A DNA stretch of 26,640 bases, from positions 1 through 26,640 of the forward strand of contig DAOUHB010000250.1 in the NCBI GenBank assembly GCA_034428935.1. The letters run 5' to 3'. The stretch is from JAAYZQ01 sp034428935. GTDB lineage: Bacteria > Chloroflexota > Anaerolineae > JAAYZQ01. The position numbers were made by a program, and so were the translations under genes. Positions 21,356 to 26,640 of the stretch are shown here, piece after piece. Numbering within the stretch: position 1 is the first letter of the stretch; each line of letters begins with the position of its first letter. The notes beneath the pieces are model-generated. The model ran no database searches. It worked only from the letters and a program-made list of their open reading frames with translations, and was not told the origin of the DNA.

Positions 21356-22150
21356 GTGACAGACATCCTTGACACTCGCTTCGGCCAGTATGGGGCCATC
21401 GTTGCCCTGGCCGTCCTTAGCTTTGTCGTGGGCCGCGGGCTGAGAACCTGGCTCGATACCGGCCGTTTTGGCTGGCCGCCGGCGCGGCGGCTCGGTTGGG
21501 CCCTGGTGGGCGCGTTGACGCCCACGCGCTACTGGTGGGGCGCCCGCATCGACGCCCTGCCCCAGGCCGAAAAGGAAGCCCTGTTGGGCTACGAGACGCG
21601 TCTCATGTGGCTGGAGCAGGCCGACAGCCTGCGCTGCCCCCTGTGCCGCGCCGAGATCCCGAACGCCTGGGTCCTGGACGAGGACGGGCAGGTGGAGGTG
21701 GCCCCGCCCCTGGCCCTGCACCGTCCCGATGGTCCGGCGTCGGGAAGGGCACCCCCGGGGCCCGAAGGGGGGCCGGTGCAGTGCCCGCGGTGCGACTTTC
21801 GCCTCGACGCCTGCCGCCACTGCGCCCACTTTTTGCCCGGCGCGCCCCAGTCATGGTACACGGCGGCCTGGAACCAGCCGGACGGCACGTGGGGCCGGTG
21901 CGGCCACTACAAGCGCTCGCAGCCCGTGGAAGATGCCGTCGATCCCGAGATGGCCCGCACCCTGAGGCGGCAGGGCTACGAGGAGATCCGGGCGCCCATG
22001 CGCATCGCCGACAGCATGCTGCGCCCCGACTTTTGCCGGGCATTCTCGCTTGACCGGCGGCGGTTGCGCCAGACCAGCCGGGTCCGGGTGCCCGGCAAGA
22101 AACGGGCAGCCCTGCTGCGTATCCTGGAGGAACAGCGACGCAGGACATGA
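21356..22150 (+). CDS. Zinc-ribbon membrane protein of unknown function
   Basis: The protein has 264 residues. An N-terminal hydrophobic helix (YGAIVALAVLSFVVGRGL) probably anchors it with the rest in the cytoplasm. Two Cys pairs, CPLC (about residue 90) and CPRC (about 131), look like one zinc ribbon, followed by CRHCAHF and CGHYKR. The segment between the first two pairs includes LHRPDGPASGRAPPGPEGG, encoded by the 66-bp repeat. I do not recognise the family. A basic C terminus (SRVRVPGKKRAALLRIL) might bind nucleic acid. The start is GTG 21356, the only plausible one downstream of the promoter. The stop overlaps the ATG of the serine dehydratase (ATGA), so the two are cotranslated. Confidence 0.8.
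   Translation: MTDILDTRFGQYGAIVALAVLSFVVGRGLRTWLDTGRFGWPPARRLGWALVGALTPTRYWWGARIDALPQAEKEALLGYETRLMWLEQADSLRCPLCRAEIPNAWVLDEDGQVEVAPPLALHRPDGPASGRAPPGPEGGPVQCPRCDFRLDACRHCAHFLPGAPQSWYTAAWNQPDGTWGRCGHYKRSQPVEDAVDPEMARTLRRQGYEEIRAPMRIADSMLRPDFCRAFSLDRRRLRQTSRVRVPGKKRAALLRILEEQRRRT
21707..21772. repeat. 66-bp repeat, copy in the zinc-ribbon gene
   Basis: Near-identical partner of 19634-19699. It is read on the plus strand and expands the loop between the two Cys pairs. Confidence 0.9.
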
Positions 22151-23925
22151 AAGCCATCAGCATCTTTAACGACGTCCTCGGGCCCGTCATGCGCGGGCCG
22201 TCCAGCTCCCACACGGCCGCGCCCTACCAGATCGGGCGCATGGCCCGGGCGCTCCTCCTGGGCCCCGACAGGGTCCCGCACCTGTCCCGAGGGACGGCGT
22301 CCGAGGGAGAGCGGAGCGAAGCGGACGCCGCGGCGGATGGCCCGGCGGAGGCGGCCTTTGTCTTTGACCCCGGCGGCTCCTTTGCCCAGGTCTATCGCGA
22401 GCAGGGAAGCGACCTGGGCTTTGCCGCCGGCCTCCTGGGCTGGCCCCTCACCGACGAGCGCTTTGGCCAGGTGCTGGACGTGGCGGCCCGGGAAGGCGTC
22501 GACATCCGGTTCTCCGTGGCGTCCCTGGCCCACCTGCTGCCCCTAACGCCAGAGGGCTCCGGGCCCGAAGAGGGCAAGCTGCATCCCAACACGGTCGAGA
22601 TGCGTCTGCGCTCCAGGCGGGGGCGGACCCTCCACGCCGTCGCCCGGTCCATCGGTGGCGGGGCGCTGGTCTTTACCCAGGTGGGCGGCTGGCCGGTGTC
22701 CCTCGCCGGCGACGCCCACGAGCTGATGGTCGAGATGGCCCCGGCCGCCGAGCCCTTCGCGTTGCTCAGGACCTTGCCCTTCGCGTTGCTCAGGACCTTG
22801 GAGCGCGTCACGGCGCTCCTCGCCCCGCTGCTGAGGCCCGAAGGGCCGGAGCCGGCCAGGCAGGAGCAGGCCGGCAAGGTATTACTGCACGCCCGCTGCG
22901 CCGCTCCCGCCGGGGCCGGCATCTTGGCAGCGCTGGAGGCCCTGCCCGGGGTGTCGGCCGTGTGGGCCGCGGAGGCGATCTTTTTTCCGCTGCGCGGCGC
23001 GCCTCTCTTTGAAAGCGCGGCCGAGATGGTGGCCTACGCCGAGGCCGAGGGCTGCTCCCTGGGCGAGGCGGCCCTGGCCTACGAGGCCGCGCTCCTGGGC
23101 CTGCCGCCGGCCGAGGTGCTGGCCGAGACCCTGCGCCGCTTCGAGGTGATGCGCGCCGCCGTCCATCGCGGCCTGGCAGCCCCAGGGCGCCCAGGGGACG
23201 CAACGGGCGAGCTGGCGCCCATGCAGCTCCTGCGGCCCACGGCGGGGGGCATCTTCCAGGCCGAAAGGGAGGGCGCGTTGGCCGTCGGGGGCCTGCACGC
23301 CCGGGCGGCCGCCCGGGCCATGGCCGTCATGCACGTCAACGGCGGCATGGGCGTCGTCTGCGCCGCGCCCACGGCCGGCTCGGCGGGCACCATCCCCGGC
23401 GTCATGGTGACCCTGGCGGAGGACCCCGCCCTCGCTTCTCTTCGCTCGCGCCGGGAAGGCGTGGGGGACGAGGCGGCCATCGCCTTGGCGCTCATGGCCG
23501 CTTCGGCGGTGGGGCTCGTCGTGGCCCGGCGGGCGACCTTTGCCGCCGAGGTGGCCGGCTGCCAGGTCGAGATCGGCGCCGCGGGCGCCATGGCCGCCGC
23601 GGCCGTCGTCGAGGCCGCCGGCGGGAGCGCTCAACAGGCCATGGACGCCGCCGCCATCGCCTTTCAGAACACCATGGGCCTGGTGTGCGACATGGTCCAG
23701 GGCATCGTCGAGATCCCATGCCACACCCGCAACGCCGCGGCTGCCGCCAATGCCTTCCTGTGCGCCGACCTCATCCTGGGCGGCTATCACAACCCCATCC
23801 CCCTGGACGAGACAGTCGACGCCGTGATGGCCGTCGGGCAGATGCTGCCCCGCGAGCTAAAGGTCACTGCCCTGGGCGGCCTGGCCCTCGCCCCATCGGC
23901 CCGGTCCCTGCCACGGCTGCGCTAG
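22147..23925 (+). CDS. sdaA: One-component L-serine dehydratase (iron-sulfur L-serine ammonia-lyase)
   Basis: The 592-residue protein converts L-serine to pyruvate and ammonia. The beta-type N-terminal part has the substrate-contacting GPSSSHTAAP (residues 18-26) and KLHPNTVEM. The alpha-type C-terminal part has the iron-sulfur motifs CAAPTAGSAGTIPG (Cys405), GCQVEIGAAGAMAAA (Cys472) and CDMVQGIVEIPCHTRNA (Cys514, Cys525). The parts are joined in one chain as in Escherichia coli SdaA. It is longer than usual because of insertions: residues 43-62 come from the 58-bp repeat (HLSRGTASEGER), and 203-218 are two copies of PFALLRTL from the 24-bp repeat. Both insertions lie outside the catalytic motifs. 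The ATG overlaps the stop of the zinc-ribbon gene. Confidence 0.94.
   Translation: MKAISIFNDVLGPVMRGPSSSHTAAPYQIGRMARALLLGPDRVPHLSRGTASEGERSEADAAADGPAEAAFVFDPGGSFAQVYREQGSDLGFAAGLLGWPLTDERFGQVLDVAAREGVDIRFSVASLAHLLPLTPEGSGPEEGKLHPNTVEMRLRSRRGRTLHAVARSIGGGALVFTQVGGWPVSLAGDAHELMVEMAPAAEPFALLRTLPFALLRTLERVTALLAPLLRPEGPEPARQEQAGKVLLHARCAAPAGAGILAALEALPGVSAVWAAEAIFFPLRGAPLFESAAEMVAYAEAEGCSLGEAALAYEAALLGLPPAEVLAETLRRFEVMRAAVHRGLAAPGRPGDATGELAPMQLLRPTAGGIFQAEREGALAVGGLHARAAARAMAVMHVNGGMGVVCAAPTAGSAGTIPGVMVTLAEDPALASLRSRREGVGDEAAIALALMAASAVGLVVARRATFAAEVAGCQVEIGAAGAMAAAAVVEAAGGSAQQAMDAAAIAFQNTMGLVCDMVQGIVEIPCHTRNAAAAANAFLCADLILGGYHNPIPLDETVDAVMAVGQMLPRELKVTALGGLALAPSARSLPRLR
22270..22327. repeat. 58-bp repeat in the serine dehydratase gene
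   Basis: Nearly identical to the reverse complement of 18863-18920. It is read in a different frame there, so the peptide is different (VPHLSRGTASEGERSEAD here). Confidence 0.9.
22753..22800. repeat. Two tandem 24-bp repeats in the serine dehydratase gene
   Basis: 22753-22776 and 22777-22800 are identical and read as PFALLRTL twice, placed between the N-terminal domain and the ACT-like segment. Confidence 0.95.
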
Positions 23926-23980
23926 CAAGCATGCAGAAGAGAACGGTTCTTGCCCGTAGCGACGATCTTGGTCATTTTCG

Positions 23981-24002
23981 GACGGCTAAAGCCGTTACTA
24001 CG
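23981..24002 (-). repeat. REP hairpin before the exonuclease gene
   Basis: GACGGCT-AA-AGCCGTT (one G-T pair) is followed by ACTACGA, so it fits the RAYT-type REP scheme with a different stem. It lies in the 157-bp gap between serine dehydratase and exonuclease. Confidence 0.75.
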
Positions 24003-24082
24003 AGCCCTCCGCAACAGGCTGCTGTCAGGCGTGCAGGAGAGCGCAGGCTCTGGAAACCCGCAAGCACAAAGAGGAACAAAGG

Positions 24083-24637
24083 ATGGAGAATAGACTGGAC
24101 CAGATCCTGGTCATCGACCTGGAAACCACCTGCTGGCGGGGCGACCCGCCCGCCGGACAGCAGTCCGAGATCATCGAGATCGGCCTGTGCCGCCTGGACG
24201 TGGCCAGCCTTCAGCGCCATGAGACGCGCAGCATCCTCGTCCGCCCCGAGGAGTCGGAGGTCAGCGAGTTTTGCACCGAGTTGACCACCCTGACGCCGGC
24301 CGACGTGGCCCGGGGCATCAGCCTGCGCGAGGCGTGCCGCATCCTCCGCGACGAGTACGCGGCCGAGGAGCGGTTATGGGCCAGCTTTGGCGACTATGAC
24401 CGCAAGAAGTTCGAGCGCGAGTGCCGCAGCAAGGCGGTGGCCTATCCCTTTGGCGACACACACCTCAACGTCAAGAACCTCTTTGCCGTCGTCCACCGGC
24501 TTCCCCAGGAGGTCGAGCTGGACAAGGTCCTGGCAATGCTGGGCTGGGAAATGGAGGGCACCTATCATCGCGGCGACTCGGACGCCTGGAACATTGCCCG
24601 GGTCCTGGCCCACATTCTGGAGCGGGCAAGGTCCTGA
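24083..24637 (+). CDS. DnaQ/ERI-1-like 3'-5' exonuclease
   Basis: The protein has 184 residues with the DEDDh fold. Motif I is VIDLETTCW (Asp12, Glu14), motif II lies in SFGDYDRKKFERE (Asp104), and motif III is YHRGDSDAWNIARVL (His162, Asp167). HLNVKNLF is the usual block between II and III. It is closest to the KapD/ERI-1 type of stand-alone exonuclease acting on RNA or DNA ends. The ATG has AAAGG directly upstream. The stop codon TGA (24635-24637) is part of a 24-bp repeat copy, so the final residues RARS are partly repeat-derived. The PatB-like gene follows after 81 bp in the same direction. Confidence 0.92.
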   Translation: MENRLDQILVIDLETTCWRGDPPAGQQSEIIEIGLCRLDVASLQRHETRSILVRPEESEVSEFCTELTTLTPADVARGISLREACRILRDEYAAEERLWASFGDYDRKKFERECRSKAVAYPFGDTHLNVKNLFAVVHRLPQEVELDKVLAMLGWEMEGTYHRGDSDAWNIARVLAHILERARS

Positions 24638-24650
24638 GCAATGCGAAGGG
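24627..24650. repeat. 24-bp repeat at the exonuclease stop codon
   Basis: A single copy (one base different from the consensus core) whose CCTGAGC supplies the TGA stop in this frame. Confidence 0.9.
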
Positions 24651-24718
24651 CGAGGAATGGCGCGTAGCCGCGCCCGCCGTCCTGACCTCCGCAACACGAT
24701 CTTCAGGGAGAAATCATC

Positions 24719-25936
24719 ATGATCTATGACTTTGACGAGATTATCGACCGCCGGCCGACGGACTGCGCCAAGTGGAACCTGTACGATGCCGACGTCATCG
24801 CCCTGTGGGTGGCCGACATGGACTTTCGCTCGCCGCAAACGGTCATCGACGCCCTGCGCTGCCGCGTGGATCACGGCATCTTTGGCTACGGCATGGAGCC
24901 GCCCGAGCTCCGGCCGCTCCTCCAGGAGCGGCTGCAGCGCCTGTACGGCTGGCACGTCGACGCCGAGGCGCTGGTGTTCGTGCCGGGCGTCGTCGTCGGC
25001 TTTAACCTGGCGACCCACGCCGTTATCGAGGGCAAGGTCCTGGGCAACGCGAAGGGCGGCGACGGCCTGCTGGCCCAGACCCCGGTCTACTATCCCATCC
25101 TCCGGGTGCCGGACAACACCGGGTGTGCCCTGAACAGCATGAAGCTGACCCCGCCGGGCGCCGGGACCGCGGGCAACGGGCAGTACCAGATCGACCTGGA
25201 TGCCTTCGAGGCAGCCATCGGGCCCCGCACCCGCATCTTTGTCCTCTGCAACCCCCACAACCCCGTGGGCCGAGTCTTTGCCCGGGAGGAACTGGAGGCC
25301 ATGGCCGAGATCTGCCTGCGCCACGACGTCGTCATCTGCTCCGACGAGATCCATTGCGACCTGGTCTTTCCCGGCCACCAGCACCTGCCCATCGCCTCCC
25401 TCGACCCGGAGATCGAGGCTCGCACCATCACCCTCATGGCGCCGAGCAAGACGTACAACATTGCCGGGCTGCACGCCTCCGTGGCCATCATCCCTAACCC
25501 CGAGCTGCGGGAGCGCTTTCTGGCCGCCAGGCAGGGCATCGTGCCCCGCCTGGACATCATGGGCTTCGCGGCCATGCTGGCCGCCTACCAGGTCCCAGAG
25601 CGGACCGGGGCAGGCACGGACGACGATCCGTGGCTGGAGCAGGTGCTCCACTACCTGGAAGGCAACCGCGATTTCGTGTTCGACGCCGTCAACGAGATCC
25701 CCGGCCTGTCCATGACCCGGCCCGAGGGCACCTACCTGGCCTGGATCGACTGCAAGGAGGCCGGCCTCGAGCAAGAACCCCACGAGTTCTTCCTGGAAAA
25801 GGCCCGGGTGGGCCTCAACGCCGGCGCCCAGTTCGGCCCCGGCGGCGAAGGGTACGTGCGCCTGAACTTTGGCTGTCCGCGGGCAACCCTCGTCGCGGCG
25901 CTGGAGCGCATGCGGGCGGCCCTGGAGGCGCGCTGA
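24719..25936 (+). CDS. patB: PatB/MalY-type PLP aminotransferase or cystathionine beta-lyase
   Basis: This is a 405-residue fold-type I PLP enzyme. It starts MIYDFDEIIDRRPTDCAKWN, followed by ALWVADMDFRSP, which are typical of the MalY/PatB group that cleaves C-S bonds (cystathionine to homocysteine) and has weak aminotransferase activity. Key residues are in CNPHNPVGR (Asn178), CSDEIHCDL (Asp209), APSKTYNIAGLH (PLP lysine Lys244) and YVRLNFGCPR (carboxylate-binding Arg). Residues 106-113 (KVLGNAKG) come from one 24-bp repeat, placed in a loop between the substrate-binding and cofactor-binding segments. The loop around GAGTAGNG also looks slightly extended. ATG 24719 has AGGGAG 8 nt upstream. 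It may be cotranscribed with the exonuclease. The exact substrate is unproven. Confidence 0.92.
   Translation: MIYDFDEIIDRRPTDCAKWNLYDADVIALWVADMDFRSPQTVIDALRCRVDHGIFGYGMEPPELRPLLQERLQRLYGWHVDAEALVFVPGVVVGFNLATHAVIEGKVLGNAKGGDGLLAQTPVYYPILRVPDNTGCALNSMKLTPPGAGTAGNGQYQIDLDAFEAAIGPRTRIFVLCNPHNPVGRVFAREELEAMAEICLRHDVVICSDEIHCDLVFPGHQHLPIASLDPEIEARTITLMAPSKTYNIAGLHASVAIIPNPELRERFLAARQGIVPRLDIMGFAAMLAAYQVPERTGAGTDDDPWLEQVLHYLEGNRDFVFDAVNEIPGLSMTRPEGTYLAWIDCKEAGLEQEPHEFFLEKARVGLNAGAQFGPGGEGYVRLNFGCPRATLVAALERMRAALEAR
25033..25056. repeat. 24-bp repeat in the PatB-like gene
   Basis: Single copy with CCTGGGC in place of CCTGAGC, read as KVLGNAKG. Confidence 0.93.
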
Positions 25937-25976
25937 GTTCGCCCGAGCCTGTTTTCTAATCTTGTTCTCATCCCGT

Positions 25977-26009
25977 CTTAATGTTGCCTTAATGTAGCGT
26001 TGCTACTAT
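25977..26009 (+). promoter_or_regulatory. Pho-box-like operator with extended -10 promoter
   Basis: CTTAATG repeats at 25977-25983 and 25988-25994 with a 4-nt spacer (11-bp period). Nine nt later comes TACTAT (26004-26009), preceded by TGC (extended -10). The layout is like PhoB/OmpR-type sites that replace the -35. A third CTTAAT lies at 26018. There is no good -35. Confidence 0.45.
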
Positions 26010-26015
26010 GGGGTT

Positions 26016-26156
26016 ACCTTAATCAGAACGTTTGGGACAGTCAAAAGGGCCAGCCCTTGGGGAGGGGCGGGCCCTTTGACGTTGTGGGCGACAGGGTTCC
26101 GCCCGCGAGGGGCGTGAGGAAAAAAGCACCCCGGCATTGTGCCGGGGTGCTTTTTT
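26016..26156 (+). ncRNA. Candidate small RNA
   Basis: Between the promoter and a strong terminator lie about 140 nt without a credible open frame. It includes a hairpin AAAGGGCC (26044-26051) / GGCCCTTT (26070-26077). The sequence matches no RNA family I know. Its existence rests on the promoter and terminator only. Confidence 0.35.
26120..26156. terminator. Strong bidirectional intrinsic terminator
   Basis: AAAAAAGCACCCCGGC (26120-26135) pairs with GCCGGGGTGCTTTTTT (26141-26156) around ATTGT. It has T runs on both strands, so it can end transcription from either side. Confidence 0.95.
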
Positions 26157-26172
26157 ACAGCCTGCCGCCTCC

Positions 26173-26207
26173 CCTGCCGGCCGGTGCCGGGGGCACCGGC
26201 CGGCAGG
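26173..26207. terminator. Perfect 16-bp hairpin after the small membrane protein gene
   Basis: Arms 26173-26188 and 26192-26207 are perfectly complementary with a GGG loop. It lies 4 nt from the stop codon of the minus-strand gene. There is no T tract of its own; the terminator at 26120-26156 is just beyond. Confidence 0.6.
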
Positions 26208-26211
26208 TATT

Positions 26212-26586
26212 CTAGCTGCGCAGCCAGCGCGACGCAAAGTCGTGTACAAAGTTGGCGCCTCGGCCGGCGAGGATCCCGGTGATGACGGGGCCGACCCAGG
26301 GCCAGGGGCAGTATAGGCCGGCGAGCTGCAGGAGGTCGGCACGGTAGGCGAGGCAGAGGAGGATCCCGATGACGGCGGCGGTGTAGCAGGTGGCGAGGTC
26401 GATGACGGGATCGGTCTCGTCAGAGGTGGCGGCCTGCGGAGTACCGCTTCCTTGGCGGTGGCCGTTCACTTCCCGCTGAGCGTCGCGGCCGGCGAGCCTG
26501 AGCCAGGGCTTGGCGAGGTATTCGACCAGGGCCTCGGTGAGGGTGGCGAGCAATAGGATTCCGGTCAGGGTGGCGAGTTGGTTCAT
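26212..26586 (-). CDS. Small membrane protein of unknown function
   Basis: The protein has 124 residues with a first hydrophobic helix (LATLTGILLLATLTEALVEYL), a polar loop of about 40 residues (REVNGHRQGSGTPQAATSDE) and one or two more hydrophobic segments (TCYTAAVIGILLCLAYRADL, WPWVGPVITGILAGRGANFV), then HDFASRWL. The ending resembles small phage-holin-like or uncharacterised membrane proteins of Gram-positive bacteria (GxxxSRGxNFxxD). No other phage gene is nearby, so I do not call it a holin. ATG 26586 has AAAGGA 6 nt upstream. It ends before two strong hairpins. Its promoter lies outside or in the last bases of the window. Confidence 0.75.
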   Translation of the reverse strand: MNQLATLTGILLLATLTEALVEYLAKPWLRLAGRDAQREVNGHRQGSGTPQAATSDETDPVIDLATCYTAAVIGILLCLAYRADLLQLAGLYCPWPWVGPVITGILAGRGANFVHDFASRWLRS

Positions 26587-26605
26587 GGGTTGTCCTTTCC
26601 TTTCT

Positions 26606-26632
26606 AACGGCTGAAGCCGTTACTACGAACGG
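26606..26632 (-). repeat. REP hairpin at the right edge
   Basis: AACGGCT-GA-AGCCGTT followed by ACTACGAACGG. This is the 7-2-7 layout of the RAYT-associated repeats with a different stem. It sits just upstream of the small membrane protein gene. Confidence 0.85.
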
Positions 26633-26640
26633 TTGAACGG

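Noticed and set aside
26212..26586. Phage holin
   Set aside because: Only weak similarity at the C terminus and no lysis or phage genes nearby.

Overview
The window is a high-GC chromosomal segment whose gene content suggests an environmental Chloroflexota (Anaerolineae-like) bacterium. The clues are a secreted DUF362 protein ending in TIYLPLIVR, a large DUF3160 lipoprotein, a LysW-like zinc-ribbon carrier next to an ATP-grasp ligase, a thermonuclease fused to a lamin-tail domain, and many short interspersed repeats inside genes. This assignment comes from remembered family distributions and was not searched. No rRNA, tRNA, CRISPR array or prophage was found.

Layout. The first 940 bases carry the end of a truncated protein. 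A REP-associated tyrosine transposase (RAYT) follows, with REP hairpin arrays on both sides (951-2020). Next come an acetyltransferase with two GNAT domains, a YfcC/DcuC-family carrier, a single-domain GNAT, a membrane-anchored DUF362 protein, a DUF3160 lipoprotein and a CapA-like protein (2059-11845). On the minus strand a second DUF362 gene is followed by a Nudix hydrolase (11906-13695). A divergent promoter region then leads to the LysW-like protein and its ATP-grasp neighbour (14168-15600). After another REP array come a PsiE-like membrane protein translationally coupled to an MFS transporter, and then on the minus strand a second MFS gene coupled to the nuclease lipoprotein. The right part holds a YigZ-family protein, a zinc-ribbon membrane protein coupled to a one-component L-serine dehydratase, a DnaQ-like exonuclease and a PatB/MalY-type aminotransferase. 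The last stretch has a possible Pho-box-like promoter with a small RNA ending in a strong terminator, and a small membrane protein.

The most unusual feature is pervasive invasion of genes by several families of short hairpin repeats that keep the reading frame. The main family has a 24-bp unit, and I count 19 copies between 11834 and 25056. Depending on strand and frame it is read as VLSNAKG, ALRVAQD or PFALLRTL. It lies inside the Nudix, MFS, nuclease, serine dehydratase and aminotransferase genes, and forms the stop codon of two others. The CapA and first MFS genes share a short segment, which is uninterrupted in CapA and carries two units in the MFS gene. At least four further repeat families (33, 58, 66 and about 120 bp) also lie in frame inside genes. 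The REP family keeps a GTAG-containing tag while its 7-bp stems vary by compensating changes.

The other strong candidate for a new system is the LysW-like protein with a long Asp/Glu/Trp tail next to a D-Ala-D-Ala-ligase-like ATP-grasp enzyme. None of the other lysine or arginine carrier-pathway genes is present nearby.

Promoters are unusually easy to read: I found nine sigma-70-type matches, all with 17-bp spacers. Two of them lie so close to the start codon that the transcripts are probably leaderless.
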